Source of the DNA: DASRFR01 sp035651455
GTDB taxonomy: Bacteria; Acidobacteriota; Terriglobia; Terriglobales; Acidobacteriaceae
Assembly (NCBI GenBank): GCA_035651455.1
Contig: DASRFR010000058.1
Span: forward strand, 434,001 to 498,000
Length of the DNA stretch: 64,000 bases
Reading direction: 5' to 3'
Positions 44,834 through 53,995 of the stretch are shown here, piece after piece. Position 1 is the stretch's first letter. Every line of letters begins with the position of its first letter. Below the pieces are notes generated by a model, which had not been told where the DNA came from, did not search any database, and worked only from the letters and a program-made list of their open reading frames with translations. The translations under genes were made by a program, and so were the position numbers.

Positions 44834-45229
44834 ATGGCGGAACAAGCAAGTAACGGTACGCACTACGATCCACTCGAATCCTGGAGGCAATTGCGGGACA
44901 ACTACCTGGACTCCTGGGCCAAGGCCATGATCGACGTCGTCAACACCGATGCATATGCCAAGGCAACGGGAGCCATGCTCGACACTTATCTTTCGGTTTC
45001 CACTCCGTTCCGAGAAAATCTCGAAAAAACCATGCTGCAGGCATTGGCGCAGCTAAGCATGCCATCCCGCGCGGACGTGATTTCCCTGGCGGAGCGCCTC
45101 ACGCACGTGGAATTGCGCATCGATGACATGGACGCAAAGCTTGACCGCATTGAGAAGGCATTGATCAAGCCGGAGCCAAAGAGGCGAATCCGCCGTGCCC
45201 CGAGGACAGCGAGGAAGGGGGGGACATAG
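44834..45229 (+). CDS. PhaE-like PHA synthase subunit
   Basis: 131 residues. SWRQLRDNYLDSWAKAMIDV, then a helix pair ending in the coiled-coil LAERLTHVELRIDDMDAKLD and a basic tail (PKRRIRRAPRTARKGG). It resembles the accessory subunit (PhaE/PhaR-type) of class III/IV PHA synthases, which is required for PhaC activity. Ends 2 bases before the phaC start. Confidence 0.75.
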   Translation: MAEQASNGTHYDPLESWRQLRDNYLDSWAKAMIDVVNTDAYAKATGAMLDTYLSVSTPFRENLEKTMLQALAQLSMPSRADVISLAERLTHVELRIDDMDAKLDRIEKALIKPEPKRRIRRAPRTARKGGT

Positions 45230-45231
45230 TC

Positions 45232-46296
45232 ATGGCAGATGCTTGCGGTGTCATAGACCCGGTGACGGGGTACCCGGAAAAAGCGGTGTCGTTCACCAAG
45301 GCGATAACGACAAAGATCAAAATCGATCAAACGCCCAAGCAGTTGATCTGGGCCGTGAACAAGACCAAGCTATACCGCTATTGTCCAGTATTGCCGCGGG
45401 AGGAGCGGCATCGACTTCCGTTACTGCTGGTTTTCGCCCTGATGAACCGGCCATCCATCCTGGACCTGCGCCCGGAAAACAGCTACGTGCAGTACATGCT
45501 GCGGCAAGGCTACGACCTTTACCTGCTGGATTGGGGAATCCCGGGGCCGGAAGACAAGAACCACAAATTTGACGACTACACACTGGAATACCTGCCGCGC
45601 GCGATTCGCAAGATGAAATCCTTCGCCGGCGTCGAGGAGTTCAGCATGCTGGGCTGGTGTATTGGAGCGATCCTGGCCACGTCGTACGCAGCGCTGCGCC
45701 CGGATGACGGATTGCGCAACCTGATCCTGCTGACTGCTCCCCTCGACTTCTCCAACCGGGAGATGACGTTCGCCCGCTGGACAGCGGAGGAAAACTTCAA
45801 TGTCGAAGCCGTGCTGGAGGCATTCGGTAACATGCCGGGGGAAATGATGGACGCCGGAGCCCGCATGCTCAAGCCAGTGGAGAACCTCGTAGGAAACTAC
45901 CTGCGACTGTGGGACAACATGGAAAATCCCAACGTGGTGAAGGGCTGGCAGGCGATGAATACATGGGTGACCGACAACATCCCGTTGGCGGGAGGGGCGT
46001 TCCGTCAATTGGTGGTCGACCTTTACCGAAACAACCGCTTGCTGAAAGGCGAGTGGTACCTGCGCGGAGAGCGCGTAGACGTGCGAAAAATAAAGGCTAA
46101 TCTTCTGACGGTGATCGCCGAAGCCGACCACATCACGCCTCCGTGCATGTCGCGCACCATCGTTGACATGGTGGGCAGCAAAGACAAAGAACTGTACTCG
46201 ATTCCCGCGGGGCACATCGGCATCATGGTGGGCAGCGGCGCTAACAAGGTGACGTGGCCGCACATGGATAACTGGCTGGCCAAGCGGTCGGCATAA
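45232..46296 (+). CDS. phaC: PHA synthase, class III-type PhaC
   Basis: 354 residues, the size of class III/IV PhaC (class I is about 590). Lipase-like box GWCIGA with the catalytic Cys143, Asp299 (ADHITPP) and His328 (AGHIGIM). Preceded by GGAAGGGGGG. Polymerises (R)-3-hydroxyacyl-CoA on the granule surface, with the PhaE-like subunit immediately upstream. A Rho-independent terminator follows the gene. Confidence 0.93.
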   Translation: MADACGVIDPVTGYPEKAVSFTKAITTKIKIDQTPKQLIWAVNKTKLYRYCPVLPREERHRLPLLLVFALMNRPSILDLRPENSYVQYMLRQGYDLYLLDWGIPGPEDKNHKFDDYTLEYLPRAIRKMKSFAGVEEFSMLGWCIGAILATSYAALRPDDGLRNLILLTAPLDFSNREMTFARWTAEENFNVEAVLEAFGNMPGEMMDAGARMLKPVENLVGNYLRLWDNMENPNVVKGWQAMNTWVTDNIPLAGGAFRQLVVDLYRNNRLLKGEWYLRGERVDVRKIKANLLTVIAEADHITPPCMSRTIVDMVGSKDKELYSIPAGHIGIMVGSGANKVTWPHMDNWLAKRSA

Positions 46297-46320
46297 CCGG
46301 CTTCGATCAGAGCACGTAGG

Positions 46321-46350
46321 CTGCCCCGTTCAATGCGGGGCAGTTTTTTT
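46321..46350 (+). terminator. Rho-independent terminator of the PHA operon
   Basis: CTGCCCCG-TTCAATG-CGGGGCAG, an eight-base perfect stem followed by seven T. It ends phaC transcription. Confidence 0.92.
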
Positions 46351-46434
46351 GGTGGTCGAAAACAAAAGCGGGAACCGGCAATTAATCCTCACAACTTCCG
46401 GTTCCCGCAAGCGATCCGCCTTCCGCAGTATCGC

Positions 46435-47217
46435 CTACATGTAGGCGCCGCCATTCACGGCCAGCACCTGGCCGGTAATGTAGTCGCCGTCCGTAATAAG
46501 GAACGCGACGGCCTTGGCAATCTCTTCCGGTAGAGCCAGGCGGCTGATGGGGATCTTACTTTTTACTTGCGCCAGGATCTCCGGAGGAATGCTCGCCAGC
46601 ATATCGGTCGCGGTGTAACCGGGGGCCACCACGTTTGCAGTGATGTTGAAGCGTGCCATTTCCAGTGCGATCACCTTGGTGAAGCCGATGACGCCAGCCT
46701 TGGCGGCGGCGTAATTGGCTTGCCCAAAGTTTGGCGTTTGCCCAGTCATCGAGCTGATGTTGACGATGCGTCCGAACTTGCGCTCGATCATACCGGGCAG
46801 CGCCGCGCTCACCGTGTAGAACGCGCTATTCAGGTTGTTGCCGATCACCTCCAACCAATCGGCGTCTGCCATTTTGCGCAACGACTTGTCCCGTGTAATG
46901 GAGGCGTTGTTCACCAGGATGTCGAGGTGCTGGTAGAAGTCAATTACATCCTTGACTACCCGGTGTGCTTCTTCGCTGTGCGACAGATCGCCCTGGTAGA
47001 TGGTGGCCTGCGCCCCAGTCGCCTTCAGCTCTTCGCGCAGAGCCTCGGCGCCGCTGAGGCTGGAACGGAAGTTAATGGCAATTGACGCGCCGCGGCTGGC
47101 GAGTTCAACGGCGATAGCGCGGCCGATGCCGCGAGCCGCGCCAGTGACTAAGGCAACTTTGCCCAGCAGCGGTTTCGCGGTCGAAATCTCTCTTTGGACG
47201 AGTACTTCGGTGGCCAT
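46435..47217 (-). CDS. phaB: Acetoacetyl-CoA reductase/3-oxoacyl-ACP reductase
   Basis: 260 residues: GAARGIGRAIA, NNASITRD, ISSMTG, the catalytic YAAAK and GYITGQ-type DYITGQVLAVNGG. FabG/PhaB-like SDR with full catalytic residues. Adjoining the thiolase (18-base gap) it would reduce acetoacetyl-CoA with NADPH to supply PhaC. A FabG role in fatty-acid synthesis cannot be excluded. Confidence 0.85.
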   Translation of the reverse strand: MATEVLVQREISTAKPLLGKVALVTGAARGIGRAIAVELASRGASIAINFRSSLSGAEALREELKATGAQATIYQGDLSHSEEAHRVVKDVIDFYQHLDILVNNASITRDKSLRKMADADWLEVIGNNLNSAFYTVSAALPGMIERKFGRIVNISSMTGQTPNFGQANYAAAKAGVIGFTKVIALEMARFNITANVVAPGYTATDMLASIPPEILAQVKSKIPISRLALPEEIAKAVAFLITDGDYITGQVLAVNGGAYM

Positions 47218-47235
47218 GGTGCCACTCCTTTCTGC

Positions 47236-48426
47236 TTAGTTGAGATTTTCGAAAATAGCGGCAATGCCCTGCCCGCCGCCGATGCACAGAGTCGCGATGC
47301 CGTAACGGCCTCCTTTGCGGCGCAACTCATGGATCAGTTTCACGGCGATGATGGCACCAGTCGCCCCCACGGGGTGCCCGAGGGAGATGCCGCTGCCGTT
47401 GGGATTCGTCTTGTCAGGCGGCAGGCCGAGCTCACGCGCGACGGCGAGGGCCTGTACCGCGAAAGCCTCGTTGACTTCAAAGACATCAAAGTCTTCGATC
47501 TTCATGCCCGTCTGCTGCAGCACCTTCTGCACTGCGGGAACCGGACCGATCCCCATGAACTTGGGGTCCACACCGACGACGGCATAGTCAATGAGGCGCG
47601 CTATCGGCTTCAGGCCTCGCTCCTGGGCGGTTTTCTTTTCCATGAGGACGACGGATGCAGCGCCATCATTCACGGTGGAGGCATTACCGGCTGTGACCGT
47701 GCCATTCTTATCGAAGGCGGGTTTGAGCTTCGCCAGGTTCTCCAACGTGGTGTCAGCGCGCGGCCCTTCATCCTTCTCGAAGATTGTGGTGCCGCCTTTG
47801 ACTTTCAGCTCAATGGGGACGATCTGGCTCTGGAAGAAACAGCTTTTTACCGCATTCGACGCCCGCCGGTGACTTTCGACGGCGAGGCAGTCCTGCTGCT
47901 CGCGGGTGATACCCCATTTTTTCGCGATGTTTTCTACCGAGACCCCCATGTGGACATTCTCGAAGGGATCGGTAAGAGCATTCACCATGATGTCCATGGC
48001 GGTGGTGTCGTTCATGCGCTGTCCCCAGCGCAGGCCAGTGAGCCAATAGGGAGCGCGGCTCATGCTCTCCGCCCCGCCCGCAACCGCGACCTTGGCATCG
48101 CCCATCCAGATAAACTGCGCGGCCGACACGATGGCCTGCAGTCCGCTGCCGCAGAGGCGATTCAAGGTGAGGGCTGGAGTTTCGACGGGAATACCTGCCC
48201 GAATGGCTGCCACCCTGGAGAGGTACATATCTTTGGGTTCAGTGTGGATCACGTTGCCGAAAACAACGTGTTCCACATCGCTGGGTGCGATACCGGCACG
48301 GCTGATTGCTTCGCGCACGGTGATCGCGCCGAGTTCTGACATCGAGGTGTCCTTCAGAGAGCCGCCGTATCTCCCGATCGGAGTGCGGACAGCGCTGAGG
48401 ACCACTACTTGATGATCGCTTTGCAC
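47236..48426 (-). CDS. phaA: Acetyl-CoA acetyltransferase (thiolase)
   Basis: 396 residues. Start is a GTG at 48426 placed right after AGGAGGTCACGC; an upstream ATG at 48483 has no such site. Nucleophile Cys in NRLCGSG, then GHPVGATG and the catalytic CIGGGQG Cys. Condenses two acetyl-CoA to acetoacetyl-CoA. It is followed by the reductase, the normal first two steps of poly-3-hydroxybutyrate synthesis. Confidence 0.92.
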   Translation of the reverse strand: MQSDHQVVVLSAVRTPIGRYGGSLKDTSMSELGAITVREAISRAGIAPSDVEHVVFGNVIHTEPKDMYLSRVAAIRAGIPVETPALTLNRLCGSGLQAIVSAAQFIWMGDAKVAVAGGAESMSRAPYWLTGLRWGQRMNDTTAMDIMVNALTDPFENVHMGVSVENIAKKWGITREQQDCLAVESHRRASNAVKSCFFQSQIVPIELKVKGGTTIFEKDEGPRADTTLENLAKLKPAFDKNGTVTAGNASTVNDGAASVVLMEKKTAQERGLKPIARLIDYAVVGVDPKFMGIGPVPAVQKVLQQTGMKIEDFDVFEVNEAFAVQALAVARELGLPPDKTNPNGSGISLGHPVGATGAIIAVKLIHELRRKGGRYGIATLCIGGGQGIAAIFENLN

Positions 48427-48759
48427 GCGTGACCTCCTGGCTGGTGAGTTGCCGGGAACGAGGCTTTCGGAAAGGAACCGCATTAGATTGCCTGGTTCAG
48501 TTGCGGACGTTTAGATCAGAGCACGAAGCTTTGCGAATTCCTGGTCCTGAGAGTTCCTGCCCGTGCCAGAATTCCCGGTAGGGCTTCCACTGTTGCACCG
48601 GCGAGCCGATTGTTCCGTGACTATCGTCACCTGGCGGGAGTGCATGGATCACCAGAGGAAGCGACGAAGGGCTGCGGGCGCCGCCATAGCTGGCTTCGGG
48701 AGGCGGTGTGGAGTTAGCCGGCGCGGCAGGTACAATATTCGGGTCACCGAGGAACGTCC
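48427..48759. other. Gap between phaA and hemQ; nothing recognised
   Basis: 333 bases between divergent genes. It should contain both promoters. I see no convincing gene, terminator or repeat; the open frames here have no ribosome site and no family pattern. Confidence 0.5.
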
Positions 48760-49629
48760 ATGTCAGCCACTCGCACCTTGCATACGGAAACGGCATCGAC
48801 CGAGCTACCCGCGGTCCCACTGACGATAGAAGGCTACAGCGTGCTGCATCAGATGATGCGCTTCCGGCGATCAGGCTGGAGAGATCTTGCTGCTGCGTCG
48901 CAAAACGAGCTTGCCGTAGAAGCGGCTGCGCTGCTCAGCAGAATGGAACAGAATCCGGGCGGACAATCGGCGGTGTTTTCGCTGCTGGGACACAAAGGCG
49001 ATCTCATGTTCGTGCATTTCCGCGAGTCTTTCGAAGAGCTGAAACGCGCGGAGCTGGCGTTGGCAGGATTGGGGCTGAGCGATTATCTCGAGCCTGTCAG
49101 CTCTTACCTTTCGATCATTGAGCTGGGGCTTTATGAATCGACGCTGAAGACTTACAAATCCCTCGCGGAGCGCGGAATTGCGCCGCACTCCGAGGAATGG
49201 AATCGCGAGATCGGTGACGTGTTGAAGCGGCAGAAAGAGGCGATGCACTCGCGCCTGTTCCCCGCCATTCCTCCCAGCCGCTATCTGTGCTTTTATCCCA
49301 TGGACCGGCGGCGGGGCGAAGACAAGAACTGGTACACGCTCCCGATGGAAGAGCGCCAGCGGCAGATGAACGAACACGGGCTGGTGGGACGCCGTTACGC
49401 CGGCACGGTCAAACAGATCATCACCGGGTCGATTGGTTTCGACGACTGGGAGTGGGGTGTCGACCTGTTCGCGGATGAACCACTGGTTTTCAAGAAGCTC
49501 ATCTACGAAATGCGGTTCGACGAAGTCAGCGCCGTGTATGCATTGTTTGGGCACTTCTACGTCGGGGTGCGCTGTCCAGCGGCACAGATCGGCGAACTGC
49601 TGAACGGCACCTTACCGGATGCGCGCTAG
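48760..49629 (+). CDS. hemQ: Chlorite-dismutase-family coproheme decarboxylase (HemQ)
   Basis: 289 residues, preceded by GAGGAAC. The family signatures YLCFYPMDRRRGEDKNWYTL, the MNEHGLVGRRYAG motif with the heme-ligand-type His, and ITGSIGFDDWEWGVDLFADE are all present. The distal Arg of chlorite dismutases is not evident, fitting HemQ. It would decarboxylate Fe-coproporphyrin III to protoheme with peroxide. The following gene is AhpD-like. Confidence 0.88.
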   Translation: MSATRTLHTETASTELPAVPLTIEGYSVLHQMMRFRRSGWRDLAAASQNELAVEAAALLSRMEQNPGGQSAVFSLLGHKGDLMFVHFRESFEELKRAELALAGLGLSDYLEPVSSYLSIIELGLYESTLKTYKSLAERGIAPHSEEWNREIGDVLKRQKEAMHSRLFPAIPPSRYLCFYPMDRRRGEDKNWYTLPMEERQRQMNEHGLVGRRYAGTVKQIITGSIGFDDWEWGVDLFADEPLVFKKLIYEMRFDEVSAVYALFGHFYVGVRCPAAQIGELLNGTLPDAR

Positions 49630-49694
49630 CGATCCACGTCCGAGCGCGCCGGCGGCATCTGGCGTTAGATTTTTTTTTGAAATTGGAGCACTCA

Positions 49695-50138
49695 ATGTCT
49701 ATCTTAGGCCTGATTGAATACAAAGATGCGAGCCCGGAAGTAAAAGCGGTTTACGACGACATCATGGCTACCCGCAAGACGGACTGGATAAACAATTTCT
49801 GGAAAGCGATTGCGCACGATCCCGCCACCTTGAAGCGGACGTGGCAGGACATCAAGCAGATCATGGGACCGGGAGGAGCGCTCGATCCGTTGACCAAGGA
49901 GATGGTCTATCTCGCCGTGAGCGTCAGCAACCAATGCGGGTACTGCATCGCGTCGCATACCGCGGGGGCTCGGGGAAAAGGCATGAACGACGCCATGTTT
50001 CAGGAACTCATGGCGGTGGTGGGAATGGCGAATGAGACCAATCGGCTGGTGGCCGGCTACCAGGTTGAAATTGACGAACAGTTTAAAACGCCGTTGAGCA
50101 GTGCTCCAGCCCCAGCCATTCGCGACGTAGGCCGATAG
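49695..50138 (+). CDS. AhpD-like carboxymuconolactone decarboxylase family protein
   Basis: 147 residues from the ATG at 49695 (after GGAG). The AhpD-type redox motif is CGYCIASHT, with both Cys and the His. Helical bundle fold. Probably a peroxidase-associated disulfide reductase or peroxidase. Its place 65 bases after hemQ, whose enzyme uses peroxide, fits that (inference). Confidence 0.85.
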   Translation: MSILGLIEYKDASPEVKAVYDDIMATRKTDWINNFWKAIAHDPATLKRTWQDIKQIMGPGGALDPLTKEMVYLAVSVSNQCGYCIASHTAGARGKGMNDAMFQELMAVVGMANETNRLVAGYQVEIDEQFKTPLSSAPAPAIRDVGR

Positions 50139-50157
50139 CTGGCAGCTGGCGGAACTT

Positions 50158-50565
50158 CTAGAATTTTGTCTTTTTTTTTGTCTTTGTCGTAGCCCGTTTC
50201 CGGCGGGTCGGAGTGCGGCGCCTGGCCTGGCGAGGAAATTGGAATTCGTGCTGCTTCATGTCGGCCTTGCGGCCGCGGAAGCGCACGCCTTCGGCTTCCA
50301 AGCGAAGCCTCTGCTCGATAGCCGAATCGCCACGCAGCTTGATTTCGCCGCCCGCGCCCAGCACCCGCTGCCAAGGTAAACCCACCGAAGTATGCAGAGT
50401 ACGTGCGACCAGCCGGGCCGCGCCAGGCAATCCTGCGCCCCGGGCCACTCCGCCGTATGTCGAAATCTTGCCGCGCGGAATTAAGCGGATGGCGGCAAGA
50501 ATACGGCTTCTCATGTCTGCGGCTCGTGATTCGGGCTGGCGCCTGGGCATTGGAATCAAAAACAA
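50158..50565 (-). CDS. Alkyltransferase-like protein (MGMT family) with basic tail
   Basis: 135 residues. RLIPRGKISTYGGVARGAGL and ARLVARTLHTS are the MGMT DNA-binding helix-turn region. The active-site motif PCHR is PWQRV, with Trp for the acceptor Cys, which marks alkyltransferase-like proteins (ATL) that flag O6-alkylguanine for nucleotide excision repair. After the normal end it adds about 30 residues rich in Arg, Lys and Thr. Start at M1, M6 or M18 is uncertain. Confidence 0.85.
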   Translation of the reverse strand: MFLIPMPRRQPESRAADMRSRILAAIRLIPRGKISTYGGVARGAGLPGAARLVARTLHTSVGLPWQRVLGAGGEIKLRGDSAIEQRLRLEAEGVRFRGRKADMKQHEFQFPRQARRRTPTRRKRATTKTKKKTKF

Positions 50566-50617
50566 AGGCGCGGCAATCCCGCGCCTGATACCTGATTTTG
50601 CGCTCTACCGCGAAGGG

Positions 50618-50974
50618 CTAAGCCGCTGCACCTTTGCGAAATGACTGGACGGCCTGCTCTTCGCTTTCGAACACCTCGAAGATGGTGACAAGTTTCGTGA
50701 CCTGCAGCAGATCACCCACACGCTGGGTCAAGTTGGCCAACTTGATGGCTCCCCCGGAATTGCGCGCAGTGGTGTAGAGCGCCACTAAAGTACCCAGCCC
50801 GCCTGAATCGATGTAGTTGACTCCGCCCAGGTTGAGCACAATCTTGTTGTTCTCGTTGATAAGCTTCTTCAAGGTATCCCGCAGGCTGGCCGATTCCTCG
50901 CCGAACACGATGCGGCCATGACAATCCACGACCATCACACCCTCGATGGTACGATTGCTGATTCTTAGTTGCAT
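50618..50974 (-). CDS. STAS-domain anti-sigma-factor antagonist
   Basis: 118 residues from 50974 (after GAGGAGGT). LRISNRTIEGVMVVDCHGRI, VLNLGGVNYIDSGGLGTLVA with the phosphorylatable Ser of IDSGG. SpoIIAA-like switch protein, controlled by a partner kinase that is not in the window. Divergent from dnaX by 142 bases. Confidence 0.9.
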   Translation of the reverse strand: MQLRISNRTIEGVMVVDCHGRIVFGEESASLRDTLKKLINENNKIVLNLGGVNYIDSGGLGTLVALYTTARNSGGAIKLANLTQRVGDLLQVTKLVTIFEVFESEEQAVQSFRKGAAA

Positions 50975-51116
50975 GAGACCTCCTCGCCAAACGCCTTTCT
51001 GGCGGCCCTTTTTAAGCCAGCCCAGCGTACCGCTGCGGGGCGATTTCCGCAAGGATTTCATAGTTCCGGGCCACGATTTCGGGAGGGCACGATCACGTAT
51101 AATCGAACTTCAGCCC

Positions 51117-52946
51117 ATGAGCTATCAGGTCCTGGCGCGTAAGTACCGTCCCCAGAAGTTCTCCGAAGTCATCGGACAGGACCACGTCACCCGAACCCTG
51201 AAGAATGCCCTGGAGCAGGGGCGCACGGCCCACGGCTATATCTTCAGCGGACACCGGGGAATCGGGAAAACGACGGTGGCGCGCATCCTGGCAATGGCCC
51301 TGAATTGCCGGTCCACAGACCACCCGGTTGCGGAGCCGTGCGGGGTATGCGATTCGTGTACCGAGATTCGAGCCGGTAATTCCGTTGACGTGATTGAAAT
51401 AGACGCCGCGACCAACCGGGGGATCGACGAAATCCGGGAGCTACGGGAGGCCGCCCGCTATCGTCCGGCGCGTGACCGGTTCAAAATCTACATTCTCGAC
51501 GAAGCTCACCAGATCACGGACGCGGCGTTCAATGCGTTGCTGAAGACGCTTGAGGAGCCGCCGGGGCACGTCGTATTCATGCTGGCCACCACGCAGCCAG
51601 AGGACATTCCGCAGACGATTCGCTCGCGCTGCCAGCACTTCAGTTTTCGCGCCGTACGGTTTGAACAGATCCTCGAGCAACTGCGCGATCTCGCGGGCCG
51701 GGAGCAGATCAAGGCCGATGAGGATGCCCTGGCGCTGCTTGCCGAGGCGGGCGATGGTTCGATGCGGGACGCGCTGTCAATTCTCGACCAGGCGATCGCT
51801 TCCTGTGGCGACCGGATTACGGTGGAGAGCGTGCGCCAGCTCGTGGGGGCTGCGCCTTCCGGGCTACTCGAAGACGTAATGCAGGCGGTGGCCCGTACTT
51901 CCAGCGAAGAGGTCCTGCGGCTGGCTGACCGCCTGATGGGAGAAGGACACAATCCCACGCATTTCGCGCGGCAGTTGGTGCGCTTCCTACGCAACGCCAT
52001 TGTGGCCAAAGTGGCGGGAAAAGACTCGGGACTGCTGCAGATTTCAAGCGATGAAAGAGAGCGGGTCTGGCGCGTTGCCAGTCTCTTCAGCGAGGAAGAC
52101 TTGGCCCGCCATCTACAAATCATGCTGCGCACTCACAGTGACCTGGGCTACCGGCAGGAGCAGCGCTTTCACCTGGAACTTGCGCTGCTGAAGATGACGC
52201 ACGCGCAGCGACTGCTTCCTATCGAGCAGTTGCTCAGCAAGCTGGGCGCAAGTGCGCTGCCGATGCCAGCACCGCGCCCGGTCTCGCGGCCAACCGCTAT
52301 TACGTCCGGCGACAGCCGACGGGCGAGTGACATTTCAGCCGCGACGCGTCCCGGCCATGTTTCCCCTTTCGCGGCCGACTCGGCCCGCAAAGCGGGCGGC
52401 AAGCCGGAAATGTCCGCCGATGCCGGATCGGATTCGAATGCGCGCTCTGTGGCCGCGGCCGGCGTGGTCATGGGATCAGCGGCGCCGGCGGCTGTGGCCG
52501 TGCAGACTGCCGAAGAATGTCAACAGGAGCAGGCCATCCCGCGTGTTTCTGCCCCAGAGCCGGTCGATGTACGAGAAGTCGTGTTGCAGGCGGTGAGCGC
52601 CGCAGGTCAGCCGATGCTGGTCTCGATGCTTGAAAGTGGCGAGTGGATCGTAGAAGGCAACGAGCTGGTGATCAAAGTAGCGGCGTCAGCCACAATCGTT
52701 GACATGTCGTTGGGGCAGGACACCAGGCGGGTGATGATCGCAACCGCCAGCGGCGCGCTTGGGCGCCCTATGAAACTGAAAATCGTATCTGGGTCGAATC
52801 CGCAACCCGGTCCTACCGCGGTGCGCAGTTCTTCAAATGGAGCAGGTGGCCGCGGCCGGGCGGAACAGGATCCAATCGTCCGCCGCATGCGTGAAAAATT
52901 CGGCGCGGAGATCAGGACAGTGATCGACTATCGGGAAAAGAAATAG
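51117..52946 (+). CDS. dnaX: DNA polymerase III subunit tau/gamma
   Basis: 609 residues from 51117. Clamp-loader ATPase with Walker A GHRGIGKTT (45-53), four zinc Cys (64, 75, 78, 81), Walker B LDEAH and sensor SRCQHF. The low-complexity Ala/Pro/Ser linker starts about 415, and a C-terminal region (QPMLVSMLESGEWIVEGNEL) remains. No clear frameshift slip site for gamma. Followed by ybaB and recR. Confidence 0.95.
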   Translation: MSYQVLARKYRPQKFSEVIGQDHVTRTLKNALEQGRTAHGYIFSGHRGIGKTTVARILAMALNCRSTDHPVAEPCGVCDSCTEIRAGNSVDVIEIDAATNRGIDEIRELREAARYRPARDRFKIYILDEAHQITDAAFNALLKTLEEPPGHVVFMLATTQPEDIPQTIRSRCQHFSFRAVRFEQILEQLRDLAGREQIKADEDALALLAEAGDGSMRDALSILDQAIASCGDRITVESVRQLVGAAPSGLLEDVMQAVARTSSEEVLRLADRLMGEGHNPTHFARQLVRFLRNAIVAKVAGKDSGLLQISSDERERVWRVASLFSEEDLARHLQIMLRTHSDLGYRQEQRFHLELALLKMTHAQRLLPIEQLLSKLGASALPMPAPRPVSRPTAITSGDSRRASDISAATRPGHVSPFAADSARKAGGKPEMSADAGSDSNARSVAAAGVVMGSAAPAAVAVQTAEECQQEQAIPRVSAPEPVDVREVVLQAVSAAGQPMLVSMLESGEWIVEGNELVIKVAASATIVDMSLGQDTRRVMIATASGALGRPMKLKIVSGSNPQPGPTAVRSSSNGAGGRGRAEQDPIVRRMREKFGAEIRTVIDYREKK

Positions 52947-53036
52947 CCGGGAATCGGTGGGATGGCAGGGGGCGCGCGGCGTTTTCGTGGCGCAGAATTC
53001 TTTTGAGGGTGGTTTCAGCACCAAGGCAGGCAAGCA

Positions 53037-53339
53037 ATGGGCGGATTCAATCTACAGGACTTGATGTCGCAGGCTAAACGTCAATATGACGTTCTGCAGA
53101 AGAAGATGGAGGAAACCGTCGTCGAAGCTACCTCGGGAGGCGGCAGTGTCACGGTGAAAATGGACGGCCGCAAGCAGGTGTTGAGCATGAAGATCGATCC
53201 GGAGGTGGTGAAGTCCGGCGATGTTGAAATGCTGCAGGATCTTGTGACTGCTGCCGTGAACGAAGCGGGCCGCCAGATCGATGCGGCGATGCAGTCGACC
53301 ATGGGCGGTATGCTGAGCGGACTTCAAGGCATGTTGTGA
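53037..53339 (+). CDS. ybaB: YbaB/EbfC nucleoid-associated protein
   Basis: 100 residues, preceded by AAGGCAGG. Shape DLMSQAKRQYDVLQKKMEET, then VTVKMDGRKQVLSMKIDPEV and VTAAVNEAGRQIDAAMQSTM. DNA-binding dimer of a coiled-coil tweezer. It sits between dnaX and recR as in most bacteria. Confidence 0.95.
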   Translation: MGGFNLQDLMSQAKRQYDVLQKKMEETVVEATSGGGSVTVKMDGRKQVLSMKIDPEVVKSGDVEMLQDLVTAAVNEAGRQIDAAMQSTMGGMLSGLQGML

Positions 53340-53395
53340 CAGCAGATTGATCCAGGTTGAAGTAACAGAGTACGAAGCACTATTAACAACTCTCC

Positions 53396-53995
53396 ATGTC
53401 AAAATTTGCCGAGCCCATGACGCGGCTCATCGACGAACTGAAGAAGCTGCCGGGCATCGGCAGCAAGAGCGCGCAGCGGCTCGCGTTTCACATCTTGCGC
53501 TCGTCAGACGAGGATGCCGAAGCGCTGGCGATGGCAGTACGCGATGTAAAGGCAAGCCTTCGCCTGTGCTCGATTTGCAACAACATCACAGACGTCGACC
53601 CCTGCACATATTGCAGCAGCCCGACTCGAAACCAGCGGCAGGTGTGCGTGGTGGAGGAACCCACGAACATCGCGTCGGTCGAGAAAACCCGGCACTTTAA
53701 TGGCACGTACCACGTGCTGCATGGGTCGATTTCTCCACTGCATGGCATCGGGCCGGAGCAGCTCCGGATTTCTAATTTAGTCCGCCGAGTGGACGCCGGT
53801 GACATTGAAGAGATCATCATCGCCACCAACCCCACCGTGGAAGGAGAGGCCACCGCAACTTACCTGTCGCAGCAACTCAAACGTCCCGGCCTCAAGGTCA
53901 CGCGCATCGCCATGGGAATTCCCGTAGGCAGCGACATCGAGTACGCTGACGAGATCACGATGCTGAAGGCTATGGAGGGCAGGCGGGAGTTGTAG
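53396..53995 (+). CDS. recR: Recombination protein RecR
   Basis: 199 residues. Helix-hairpin-helix LPGIGSKSAQRLAFHIL (18-34), four zinc Cys (58, 61, 70, 73), TOPRIM core VCVVEEPTNI and IIATNPTVEGEATA, and the C-terminal GIPVGSDIEYADEITMLKA. Works with RecO/RecF in gap repair. Third gene of the dnaX-ybaB-recR cluster. Confidence 0.96.
   Translation: MSKFAEPMTRLIDELKKLPGIGSKSAQRLAFHILRSSDEDAEALAMAVRDVKASLRLCSICNNITDVDPCTYCSSPTRNQRQVCVVEEPTNIASVEKTRHFNGTYHVLHGSISPLHGIGPEQLRISNLVRRVDAGDIEEIIIATNPTVEGEATATYLSQQLKRPGLKVTRIAMGIPVGSDIEYADEITMLKAMEGRREL

Noticed and set aside
48497..48820. 107-codon minus-strand frame overlapping the hemQ start
   Set aside because: Pro/Ser-rich, no ribosome site and overlapping a solid gene; likely chance in GC-rich DNA.
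50946..51116. 57-codon upstream extension of dnaX
   Set aside because: It overlaps the divergent STAS gene and its promoter region; the ATG at 51117 gives the standard DnaX N-terminus.
52200..52946. Programmed frameshift in dnaX to make gamma
   Set aside because: No A6G-type slippery run with a stem was found after the ATPase domain.
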